Part shown: positions 26,631 through 34,118 of the stretch, in pieces | How positions within the stretch are numbered: the first letter of the stretch is position 1 | Layout of the letters: each line of letters begins with the position of its first letter | Notes under the pieces: generated by a model | What the model saw: the letters and a program-made list of their open reading frames with translations, nothing else | Database searches by the model: none | What the model was told of the DNA's origin: nothing | Program-made: the position numbers and the translations under genes | From: a bacterium | GTDB taxonomy: Bacteria > Chloroflexota > Dormibacteria > Aeolococcales > Bog-877 | Assembly: GCA_021802045.1 (NCBI GenBank) | Contig: JAKABB010000017.1 | Span: forward strand, 1-37,875 | Length of the DNA stretch: 37,875 nt | Reading direction: 5' to 3'

Positions 26631-27269
26631 ATGCAGTACCGCGACTGCGCGCTGCGCCCAGCAACGGACGGCCGGGACTTCACCTGCACCATCCACGACG
26701 CCCGCGTGCTGACGGGGTGTCAGCTCGGCGCGAGCCCTAGCGGCCCGCTCCCGGACTGCGCCGCGCTGCGCCAGCGGATCCGCGATCCTAATGACGCCCT
26801 GCGGGATCTCGTCGGAGAACCCGCCAGTGGGCTCCGTCCACGCAGGCCACTGCCCGCGTGGTTTCAGGGTATCGTGGCCACCCAGGCGGGCTTTGCGGCG
26901 CGCGTGGCGCTCGCGGGCGCACCCCGGACCACCTCGGCTGTCCTCGCGCACCTCGCACACGATCAATGGGGCACGGTGCGCGCGACCGTGGCGGCGCGAC
27001 CGGACTTGCGGGAAGCAGTGCAGTGGGCCCTGGCCTACACTGAGGATCCCGGCACGCGGAGCGTGATCGCCGGCAATCCCACCGTGACCCCGCTCACGCA
27101 GCGGATCTTGGCGCACGATCCGGAGAATCACGTGCGACAAGTGCTGGCGGGCAACGAGGCCGCGATCCCGTCGGTGCAAGCGGGGCTCGCGAGAGATCCC
27201 GACACAAGGGTGCGACAGGCCCTCCTCACCGTTGGGGAACCCCGCAGGACGCGCGGACGCGGACGGTAA
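26631..27269 (+). CDS. Cys/His domain plus LRV (leucine-rich repeat variant) repeats
   Basis: 212 residues starting at ATG 26631, with AAGGAG at correct distance. Residues 1-50 repeat the Cys/His domain of the preceding small protein (CALRPATDGRDFTCTIHDARV ... LPDC in outline). Residues about 80-200 form alpha-helical repeats of the LRV/HEAT kind: HLAHDQWGTVRATVAARPD, YTEDPGTRSVIAGNP, HDPENHVRQVLAGNE, RDPDTRVRQALL. The known Azotobacter LRV protein pairs such repeats with a cysteine-bound Fe-S cluster at the N-terminus, so an Fe-S site is a reasonable guess. The repeats would act in protein or nucleic-acid binding. Last gene of the cassette begun by the broken nuclease. Confidence 0.7.
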   Translation: MQYRDCALRPATDGRDFTCTIHDARVLTGCQLGASPSGPLPDCAALRQRIRDPNDALRDLVGEPASGLRPRRPLPAWFQGIVATQAGFAARVALAGAPRTTSAVLAHLAHDQWGTVRATVAARPDLREAVQWALAYTEDPGTRSVIAGNPTVTPLTQRILAHDPENHVRQVLAGNEAAIPSVQAGLARDPDTRVRQALLTVGEPRRTRGRGR

Positions 27270-27333
27270 GATGTAACAACACCGCACTGCGGGGAAATAG
27301 CAGCGACGCCCAGTATGCAAGGATTGGAGGACA

Positions 27334-27342
27334 TGCTATAAA
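27334..27342 (+). promoter_or_regulatory. extended -10 promoter of the RHH-primase pair
   Basis: TGCTATAAA at 27334-27342 is an extended -10 (TGnTATAAT type) with no clear -35. AAGGAG (27355-27360) and the ATG at 27368 follow directly. Confidence 0.5.
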
Positions 27343-27367
27343 AGAACTATGAACAAGGAGAACACAG

Positions 27368-27592
27368 ATGGGGTCACAGATTGAGTTAACAGGACAAACG
27401 GGCCGGCCCGCGACTATGATTTTGAAGGTGTCGCTCGACGAGCAACGGCGCGTGCGGGCCGCCGCGGCCACGCTGGGTGTGTCGATGAGCGCGGTGCTCA
27501 GATTGGGAATCAAGACGGCGGAGGCCCAGATCGCTCGCGAACAACACCTGTTGGAGCGACTCGACGGCGCACGGTCGGGGTTGAACGAATGA
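27368..27592 (+). CDS. ribbon-helix-helix (CopG-like) protein
   Basis: Seventy-four residues: the strand MILKVSLDEQRRVRAAAATLG, then SMSAVLRLGIKTAEAQIA, an Arc/CopG-type DNA-binding fold, with a leucine-rich C-terminus. AAGGAG lies seven bases upstream of ATG 27368. It overlaps the primase start by four bases, so it is probably the copy-number or replication regulator of that gene, as CopG-type proteins often are (inference). Confidence 0.7.
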   Translation: MGSQIELTGQTGRPATMILKVSLDEQRRVRAAAATLGVSMSAVLRLGIKTAEAQIAREQHLLERLDGARSGLNE

Positions 27593-29139
27593 GCGCCCGG
27601 GGGGAGACCCACCCGAGCGCCCAAGATCCCAGCACCGAGGCTACTACAAAGCGGCCCGGCGGTCAAGAGGGCCCCGGTCCGAAGACAGCCACACCCGTGC
27701 GCGAGTCACCTTGCACAGATCTCGCCAATGGCCAGCGCTTTGCGCGGCAGCACGCTGGGAAGGTGAAGTTCGTGCCAGCCTGGCGCAGTTGGGTGGTGTG
27801 GGACGGCCACCGGTGGGCGATGGATGACCTGAAGGTGGTATCGGAGCTGGCCAAGCGAACCGCCCGGACGATTTACGCGGAGGCGGCGCGTGCCGACGGG
27901 GAGAAGGCCAGTGAGGCCCTAGCCCGCTGGGCGGCCCGGAGCGCGAGCGACGACGGGGTACGACGGATGCTCAGTATGGCGAGTTCAGATCCTCGCATCG
28001 TGGCGCGAGCTGGGGAGTTCGATAAAGATGCGTATCGACTGAACACCCCGGAGGGCGAGATCGATCTCCACATCGGGGCCGTGGAGAAGAATGATCCCAC
28101 GCACTTGCACACGAAGGCCACGACCGTGGGGCCCGCGGCCCCGGGCACCAAGGCCCCCCGGTGGCACGCCTTCCTGGAGGAGATCTTTCCGGATCCAGAA
28201 CTGATCGCCTATGTGCAGCGGTTGCTGGGATACTCCATGCTGGGCACCGTGCGCGAGCATGTCTTCATGCTGTGCTGGGGTGGAGGAGCCAACGGCAAGA
28301 GCACCCTGCTCGAGACCGTGGCCGGGGTGCTGGGCGCCTACGCCGGGCCGATCGACCCAGCCCTGTTGCTGGCGAAGCGCAACGACGCGCACCCAGTGGG
28401 CATCGCCGATCTGCAAGGGCTCCGATTTGCGACCGCGCAGGAGACCGCCCAGGGGCGGGCGTTGGACGAGGCCATGGTCAAGAACCTGACCAGCGGGGGC
28501 CAGCGCAAGGCCCGCGTCATGCGTGGCAACTTCTTCACCTACGTGGCCTCGGAGACGATTTGGCTGGCGACGAACCATCTGCCAGCGATCCGAAACAACG
28601 ACGTGGGGATTTGGCGTCGGATGAAGCTGCTCCCATTTCTCGTGGAAATCCCTGCCGCGCGGCAAGACCCAGACTTGACTGCCACCTTGTTGCAGACCGA
28701 AGGCCCCGCCATCTTGGCCTGGCTAGTGGAGGGGTGTGTGGCGTATTTGTGTGAGGGGTTGGGTCAGGCCCAGGCGGTGACCATGGCGACCGCGACCTAC
28801 CGAGCGGAGAGCGATACCATCGGGCAGTTCCTGGAGGAGTGCTGCATCGTGGCGGGCGATGCGAGCGTCCGGGCGAATGATCTGTTTGAGGAGTACGCGC
28901 TGTGGGCCCAGCGCGCTCATCTGCGCGTCTTCGACCAGGTGGCGTTTGCTCGCGAGATCGCCGAGCGGGGCATCGAGAAGGTCCGCACAAAGCACGGCAT
29001 GGTCTATCGCGGCGTGAGTTTGCGCGTGGACATCGGGGGGCCGCGTCCAGCGATGACGGCACCGCGCGGGGACGAGGACGCCGTGCTGGAGCTCCCGGAT
29101 GCGACGCAGCGGCGCGGAGCGGTGCGCCGAGCGGCATGA
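27589..29139 (+). CDS. phage/plasmid primase-helicase, D5/P4 family (SF3)
   Basis: Replication initiator-type ATPase of 516 residues. A disordered N-terminus (1-40) leads to the D5_N region (about 45-215: FVPAWRSWVVWDGHRWAMDD, then DPRIVARAGEFDKDAYRLNT, PRWHAFLEEIFPDPELIAYVQRLLGY). The SF3 helicase has Walker A GGGANGKST with K237, a B-motif region around RFATAQETAQG and motif C ASETIWLATNHLPAI. The C-terminal part has the poxvirus D5_3-like LFEEYALWAQRA. No N-terminal primase TOPRIM is obvious, so it may be helicase only. It would unwind an origin, and an iteron-like array follows 110 bases downstream. Indicates that the element can replicate autonomously. Confidence 0.93.
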   Translation: MSARGETHPSAQDPSTEATTKRPGGQEGPGPKTATPVRESPCTDLANGQRFARQHAGKVKFVPAWRSWVVWDGHRWAMDDLKVVSELAKRTARTIYAEAARADGEKASEALARWAARSASDDGVRRMLSMASSDPRIVARAGEFDKDAYRLNTPEGEIDLHIGAVEKNDPTHLHTKATTVGPAAPGTKAPRWHAFLEEIFPDPELIAYVQRLLGYSMLGTVREHVFMLCWGGGANGKSTLLETVAGVLGAYAGPIDPALLLAKRNDAHPVGIADLQGLRFATAQETAQGRALDEAMVKNLTSGGQRKARVMRGNFFTYVASETIWLATNHLPAIRNNDVGIWRRMKLLPFLVEIPAARQDPDLTATLLQTEGPAILAWLVEGCVAYLCEGLGQAQAVTMATATYRAESDTIGQFLEECCIVAGDASVRANDLFEEYALWAQRAHLRVFDQVAFAREIAERGIEKVRTKHGMVYRGVSLRVDIGGPRPAMTAPRGDEDAVLELPDATQRRGAVRRAA

Positions 29140-29152
29140 GTCTGACGGCGAG

Positions 29153-29175
29153 CCCGGGGGCACGAAGCCCCCGGG
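29153..29175 (+). terminator. hairpin downstream of the primase gene
   Basis: A perfect 9-bp stem CCCGGGGGC/GCCCCCGGG closes an ACGAA loop, 13 bases past the stop codon. There is no T tract. It would end or stabilise the primase message. Confidence 0.55.
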
Positions 29176-29248
29176 TGGAGCCCCAGGCCCAGAGACGGCG
29201 CGCTGAATACGGGTTCGTGGCAGACTGAGAGGGAAAACGGGGGTGCTG

Positions 29249-29335
29249 GTGTAGGGTAGTGTAGGGTAAACACGTAAGTTTCTATATGAGGGCCTCGTAA
29301 GAAAAAAGTCGTTGGAACCCTACACCACCCTACAC
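29249..29335. repeat. inverted pair of double iterons, putative replication origin
   Basis: Left arm at 29249-29267 is two GTGTAGGGT units joined by A; right arm at 29317-29335 is the same arrangement inverted, matching 18 of 19 bases. The 49 bases between are AT-richer than their surroundings (AAACACG, TTTCTATATGAG, GAAAAAAG). Repeats flanking an AT-rich segment beside a primase-helicase gene fit a plasmid-type oriV; a transfer origin is the other option. Confidence 0.6.
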
Positions 29336-29650
29336 CACGGAGATGAACACGGTGGCCCGGAGCCGCGCGCTGTGGAGAAAAGAGGTCCAAAAGGGCCCAA
29401 AAGCCGATGACATGCGGCACCCGGCTGATCTCGGGGCTTCCGCGAACTCCATCAGGTCGGCGACAGACCCCCGGAACCCCCGCGGCGGGAGCAGAGAAAT
29501 GCCGTATTTTTGCGACCTTTGCGACCCCTCCACTGCCTTTTCTCCCCCCAGCAGGGCCCACACACCCCGCTGTCGGGCTGACCGGCCTGGGCGGCGCCAC
29601 GCCCTTTGTTACAGCGCCGGCGACAGCGGGGTGGTAGGATCGCGGCACAG
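29336..29650. other. 315-base gap after the iterons
   Basis: No gene. The stretch has an AT-rich patch (29490-29520) and a tandem TTTGCGACC repeat near 29513-29530. It could be part of the origin or the upstream region of the HAD protein gene. Confidence 0.35.
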
Positions 29651-29662
29651 GGGGAGGAGCAC

Positions 29663-30172
29663 ATGATGGCGTTGGACGCGCGACGAGCGGGCCCAGACCC
29701 CATCCTCTTCTTGGACCTGGACGGCGTGGTGTCGCCGCTCGCCGGCGGACGCCTGGGTCCCCTGCCGGCCACCTGGCCGGCCTGGGTCGAAGCGGAACCC
29801 GGAGTCAGTGTGGCTCCCGCGATGTTGGACGCCCTCGCGGCCCTGCCCGTCGAACGACAGTGGCTGAGCAGCTGGGAGCGAGAGATCGAGCTCCTGAGCC
29901 AGGCCATCGGTTGGTCAGCCACGCCCTGGCTCCCACTCCCCGAGCCCACGCGTGGCTGGGCCAAACTCGCCGCGCTCCGCGCGTGGCAGACCACGCACCG
30001 CCAGCGTCCGATCATTTGGGTGGACGACGATCCACGGATCGCCTCCAGTGGCCGGCGCTGGGTGCGCACCCTGTCGGTGCCCACCCTGCTCGTCCGTCCC
30101 AGCAAGCGCGTGGGCTTGACATCGCGCCACATCGCGCACATGCAGGCGTGGTGCGCAGGGCTGGTCACCTAA
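29663..30172 (+). CDS. HAD-like phosphatase domain protein (HAD_SAK_2 type)
   Basis: 169-residue stand-alone HAD-fold protein. Motif I is PILFLDLDGVVSPL (D18, D20); motif IV is the acidic triplet in IIWVDDDPRI (D121-D123); LSSWEREI provides the motif II serine. It resembles the HAD domains associated with RNA repair proteins, so 5'/3' end processing of nucleic acid is possible but unproven. GGGGAGGAG precedes ATG codons at 29663 and 29666, either usable. It converges on the nucleotidyltransferase gene with 29 bases between stops, and the two may form a nucleic-acid-modifying pair. Confidence 0.75.
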   Translation: MMALDARRAGPDPILFLDLDGVVSPLAGGRLGPLPATWPAWVEAEPGVSVAPAMLDALAALPVERQWLSSWEREIELLSQAIGWSATPWLPLPEPTRGWAKLAALRAWQTTHRQRPIIWVDDDPRIASSGRRWVRTLSVPTLLVRPSKRVGLTSRHIAHMQAWCAGLVT

Positions 30173-30201
30173 CATCTACAGATCCAACTTGGCGTCCGAG
30201 A

Positions 30202-30591
30202 TCAGGGCGGATGGGCCTCACCCAGCGCGTCCGCGCGTACCGCCGCATCCGTGACAGCATCCAAGTCAATGACGTCGACGGATGGGCCAACCAAGAGCTC
30301 AGCGCCTACCCGGAGCGCGTCCATCGCGCCAAGGTGCTGCGCGCCACATAGCCTCGGACCTACCACCACGAGACAGTCCACATCGCTGGCTGTCGGCGCA
30401 TTGCCGCGGGCGACGGACCGCACGAGGCGGACGTCGGCGAAGCCAAGCGCACGGGCCAAGTCCTGCAGGGGCTGCGCCGGCCCGTGAATGGACGCCCGCG
30501 TGGGGATGGGCTCGTCGATCACGGGGGTGCGGTCAACGGCGATGGGTGGGCGATAGCACGACACGACAAGACCGGGAGGGATAGGGGGCAT
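30202..30591 (-). CDS. MNT-type nucleotidyltransferase domain protein
   Basis: 129 residues from ATG 30591. The core is VRLVRSVARGNAPTASDVDCLVVVG, the GSxxRG...SDxDLxV signature of minimal nucleotidyltransferases (D70, D72), with a third acidic residue in VDVIDLDAV near the end. The first glycine-serine is changed to RS, an unusual feature that could reduce activity. MNT proteins often act as antitoxins that AMPylate HEPN toxins; no HEPN partner is visible. A longer frame reaches 30744 but would run into the relaxase gene and lacks a ribosome binding site. Divergent from the relaxase gene with 73 bases between starts. Confidence 0.65.
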   Translation of the reverse strand: MPPIPPGLVVSCYRPPIAVDRTPVIDEPIPTRASIHGPAQPLQDLARALGFADVRLVRSVARGNAPTASDVDCLVVVGPRLCGAQHLGAMDALRVGAELLVGPSVDVIDLDAVTDAAVRADALGEAHPP

Positions 30592-30664
30592 CGGCACGCG
30601 TCCCAAAGGGGAGCGCGACGACACGGACGTGACTTTGTCGCCGCAGCGGGCGTACCTTGGACTC

Positions 30665-33600
30665 ATGCTGCAAGTCAACAAGATTCGTGGCGGTGAGGCC
30701 CTGCACGAGAAGGTCCGATACTTCATTGAGCAACTCCACCGCACGGGACAGTACTACCTTGCCCATGAGGAGCTGGCCTTGCCGGCCCATTGGGGCGGGC
30801 AGCTCGCCGCCGAGTTGGGGCTCGCGGGGCACACCCCGACGACGGAGACGCTGACAACACTGCTCCTCGGGGAGCACCCGCAGACCGAGGCGATGCTCTT
30901 ACCAATGACCGCGCAGGGGCACCAGCCGGGGCTGGAGATCACGTGCTCGATGCCCAAACAGTTCAGTCTGTGTTGGGCCGCCGCACCGGCGGACACCAAG
31001 ACGCAGATGGAGGCGATGTTGCGTCGGGCCACGGAGCGCCTGGTCGCCACGATTGAGCGCGATGTCCCCCTCGTCCGGCGAGGCCGGACGAAGGCGGGGG
31101 AGCGCATCCTGGAGACGGCGGCGGGCATCGTGGTCGGCTTCTTTCCGCATCTCACCAGCCGGCAGACGCGAGAGAACCTGGAGCAGGGGCGCCCGCCAGA
31201 TCCAGCCCTGCACGTGCATGTGCTGGTCGCGAACCTTACCAAGGCGCACGACGGCACCTGGCACGCCGTCGATAGTTACTCGCTCCAGTGTCGGCAGCGC
31301 GAACTCGACGCTGTCTGGCAGGGCTACGTCGTCGAGGAGATGCGGACCGCAGGGATGGCCGTGGTCAGCCAGGCCGAGGTGGAGATGGAGCAGGCACAGG
31401 CGATCTATGAAAGGCACGTCGATGACCTAACGCGCATCGGTCTCCAGGCCGAGCCCTTCACGACCTTTGCGGCGGATGTGCGACAGCGGACCGGCAAAGC
31501 GCTGGTGGAGCGCAGCAGGCTGCGACAGTTTCACTTGCGCGGATTCGTGGATCCGCGCCTCATCGCGGCGTTCTCCTCGCGGAAGCGCCAGGTCGAGGCG
31601 AACGTGCAGACGGCGCTGATCCGTCTCCAGCGGATGACGGTGGCGGAACTGGCGGCGATCGGCGAGCACGAGGCGGCGAAGTGGACGCAAGTCGAGTTGG
31701 ACCGGTTGCCCCGGCGGTCGATCGCCACGATCATCCGGCGTGCGTGGGCGGAGAATCGGCTGAAGAAGCTGCCCGTACCGAGGGAGACGCTCCAGCAGTG
31801 GCAGGAACGCCTAGCCACGGAGTTCATGATCACGGAGGCGACCGTTGCCGCCCTGTTCGCCCCCCAGCCGACGCCGACCGTCGCCGTGACGCGGGCCGAG
31901 GTGTGGCGCGACGCCCTGGGGCAACTCCCGCACTCAAACGCCTACGTGGACTGGGACGAGCTGCGGGCCCTCGTCTGTGCGTCGGCGCTCCGTCTTGGCT
32001 ACACAGGCATGGATCGCCTCCGCGCGGAGTTGATCGCCGCGGAGGCCGGCACGATCGCGGCGATAGCGGTCCACCCGGAGTTGGTCGTGGGGCGGATCGG
32101 GCGGACCGACAAAATCACCACGACGACGTGGCTGGCGACAGAGCGGCGCATCCTAGACGCGGTCCGTACTCTGCGCGATGCCCCGCTGGCGGCCCCCACC
32201 CTCGGGCTGTCGGTGACCGACGCCGCGCTGCCAGTGCTGGCAGACGTCCATTTGGCGTCGGGCACCCCGGCGGAGCTGACGGCCGAGCAGGTGGGGCTGC
32301 TGGAGACCGTGCTGTCCCGACGAGTGAGCGCGGTGCAGGGTGAGGCGGGGAGCGGCAAGGGCATCATCGCGCAGGTGGTGTCGCGCGCCTGGCACCTGAC
32401 CGCCCCCGAGGGGACCGTGTACGCGTTGGCGGTCGCCGGCGCGCGAGCCGTGAGGTTCCGGGATGAGGTGGCCGCTGACACGGGCGCTACATTCGAGCGG
32501 TTCGCGTTGGATGTCGCCGCCGGGCGGATGACCCTGTCCAGCGGCGATTGTGTAATCGTCGACGAGGCGGCGATGGTGGACAGCGCACGGTTTGGGACGG
32601 TGATGGACGCGATCAGCGCCAGCGGCGCGACGCCGGGGCTCCTCCTCATCGGGGACCCGGCACAGATGCGAGGGATCGGGGCCAGTGGGCTCTTCCAGGA
32701 GGTGGAGGCGATCACGGGGCGTCTCAACGCGATCAGGGAGGTGAAGCGGACGGACGACGTCGAGTTTATTGCCGCCCAAAAGGCGGTGCGAGCCAGCGAG
32801 ATCCACACCGCCCTGGCCTACCACGTTAAGGAGGGTCACCTTCGCTGGGTCGACACGGCGGAAGAGGCGCGAGATGCCGCGGTCACGGAGTGGGCGACCC
32901 ACTATCGACCGGAGCGGCATGGAACGAAGGACCATCCCGTGATTGCTGCCGATCGCACGAATGTGGAGATCGACGCCTTGGCAATGAGCTGCCAAAACGT
33001 GCGCTTGGAGCGTGGCGAGCTAGATCCGCAGAACTTCGTGGAGGTCCGCCACGAGAACAAGGCCAAGGGATACGTGCTGGAGGAGCGCATCTTTGCTGGA
33101 GCAGCGCGCGTGACGACCGATGCGTTGGGCCGAGAGCGTCGGCACGAGGTGCCCGGGGACCTGGTGCGGGTGACCAGCACGCTGTGGACACGGGATGGAA
33201 ACGGTCAGCGCCACCAGCTACGCAACGGGCAAGAGGCCGAGGTGGTGGGCATTCGGCGCGCGGCCGACGGCCAGGCACAGGCCCTCCAGCTACGGCTGCT
33301 CACGGCGAAGGACGATGCCGCGCCGGTGGTGGTGTCCCTCGAGCGTGCGACGGATTGGGACAAGCTGCGGGTGGGATATGCCAAGTACACCATGGGGGAT
33401 CAGGGGAGCTCGCGTCACCACCAGACCTACCTCACCGGGCGCTTAACCTCGCGTGCGTCATTTTATGTTGGGGACTCGCGTGGCACGGCCCCGGGCCCGA
33501 TCATCGTGGATCGCCAGAGCCTGGGCCTGGAGCCCGAGGTGGATGAGGCGACGTGCCTGAAGGCCCTGGAGCAGATGTTGGAGCACGAAGAGGGGCAGCA

Positions 33601-33805
33601 AGCGGCGCTGACCATCAGCCCGGAGTATCTGGAGGCGCGACGTGTGGAGGTCGCAGCCATCGCCGAGCGTCAAGCGATGCTGGACGCGGAGCGGGCCCGC
33701 TTGGTGACGGCACGCGAGGCTGAGATCGAGGAGGAGCGCCGCACCCAGGAGCGCGTGGCTGCCGAGCACGCCGCCGAGCGCTCCGCCTCATTGGTTCGCT
33801 GTTGA
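30665..33805 (+). CDS. MobF-family relaxase-helicase (TrwC/TraI-like)
   Basis: Nicks oriT and unwinds the transferred strand. The 1046 residues begin MLQVNKIRGG, like other MobF proteins; GTG at 30629 would add 12 unmatched residues. N-terminal relaxase: catalytic tyrosine pair QYYLAHEE (Y30, Y31), SMPKQFSLCWAAA, and the histidine metal site ALHVHVLVANL (H183, H185). The helicase core has Walker A GEAGSGKG (K565, followed by glycine instead of the usual Thr or Ser) and Walker B CVIVDEAAMVD (D633, E634), then LLLIGDPAQMRGIG, a RecD-like set. A coiled coil of E/R/A ends the protein. With the coupling protein this gives mobilisation, but no pilus genes are in sight. Confidence 0.95.
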   Translation: MLQVNKIRGGEALHEKVRYFIEQLHRTGQYYLAHEELALPAHWGGQLAAELGLAGHTPTTETLTTLLLGEHPQTEAMLLPMTAQGHQPGLEITCSMPKQFSLCWAAAPADTKTQMEAMLRRATERLVATIERDVPLVRRGRTKAGERILETAAGIVVGFFPHLTSRQTRENLEQGRPPDPALHVHVLVANLTKAHDGTWHAVDSYSLQCRQRELDAVWQGYVVEEMRTAGMAVVSQAEVEMEQAQAIYERHVDDLTRIGLQAEPFTTFAADVRQRTGKALVERSRLRQFHLRGFVDPRLIAAFSSRKRQVEANVQTALIRLQRMTVAELAAIGEHEAAKWTQVELDRLPRRSIATIIRRAWAENRLKKLPVPRETLQQWQERLATEFMITEATVAALFAPQPTPTVAVTRAEVWRDALGQLPHSNAYVDWDELRALVCASALRLGYTGMDRLRAELIAAEAGTIAAIAVHPELVVGRIGRTDKITTTTWLATERRILDAVRTLRDAPLAAPTLGLSVTDAALPVLADVHLASGTPAELTAEQVGLLETVLSRRVSAVQGEAGSGKGIIAQVVSRAWHLTAPEGTVYALAVAGARAVRFRDEVAADTGATFERFALDVAAGRMTLSSGDCVIVDEAAMVDSARFGTVMDAISASGATPGLLLIGDPAQMRGIGASGLFQEVEAITGRLNAIREVKRTDDVEFIAAQKAVRASEIHTALAYHVKEGHLRWVDTAEEARDAAVTEWATHYRPERHGTKDHPVIAADRTNVEIDALAMSCQNVRLERGELDPQNFVEVRHENKAKGYVLEERIFAGAARVTTDALGRERRHEVPGDLVRVTSTLWTRDGNGQRHQLRNGQEAEVVGIRRAADGQAQALQLRLLTAKDDAAPVVVSLERATDWDKLRVGYAKYTMGDQGSSRHHQTYLTGRLTSRASFYVGDSRGTAPGPIIVDRQSLGLEPEVDEATCLKALEQMLEHEEGQQAALTISPEYLEARRVEVAAIAERQAMLDAERARLVTAREAEIEEERRTQERVAAEHAAERSASLVRC

Positions 33806-33812
33806 CGGTGCC

Positions 33813-34118
33813 ATGTCGTGGCATTGGGTCCAGGCTGGAGTCAGTAGAACACCGGCGACGAGGCGACCACAAGGGGCCAGCCCAAGTTGCCCGTGGCGGG
33901 CGCAGGGCGGGCACGTCGGCAAGGGTCTCTATGCGGCGGGCCCGGTGGACGAACGGGAGCGGGTGGCGGCGGTGCTCCGCAAGTTCGGGGAGCCGCGGTG
34001 GCTCCCCGCCCGCACCACGGCCCTCGGAGCGCTGGGCATCCCCGTGGCTGTCCCGGATCCGGCGGCGGTCACGACGTCGCTTCAATGTTTCCACGGCCTT
34101 GCAGCCGTGGAAGCATGA
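33813..34118 (+). CDS. small ORF running into the CRISPR array (doubtful)
   Basis: 101 residues from ATG 33813. The middle, AAGPVDERERVAAVLRKFG and EPRWLPARTTALGALGIPV, has a protein-like look, whereas the end is translated repeat sequence. No good ribosome binding site. It may be a decayed gene whose 3' end is replaced by the array. Confidence 0.25.
   Translation: MSWHWVQAGVSRTPATRRPQGASPSCPWRAQGGHVGKGLYAAGPVDERERVAAVLRKFGEPRWLPARTTALGALGIPVAVPDPAAVTTSLQCFHGLAAVEA

Noticed and set aside
29249..29335. CRISPR-like or transposon-end interpretation of the GTGTAGGGT repeats
   Set aside because: Only two units per arm, inverted, with no gene for a transposase; the origin reading fits the primase context better.
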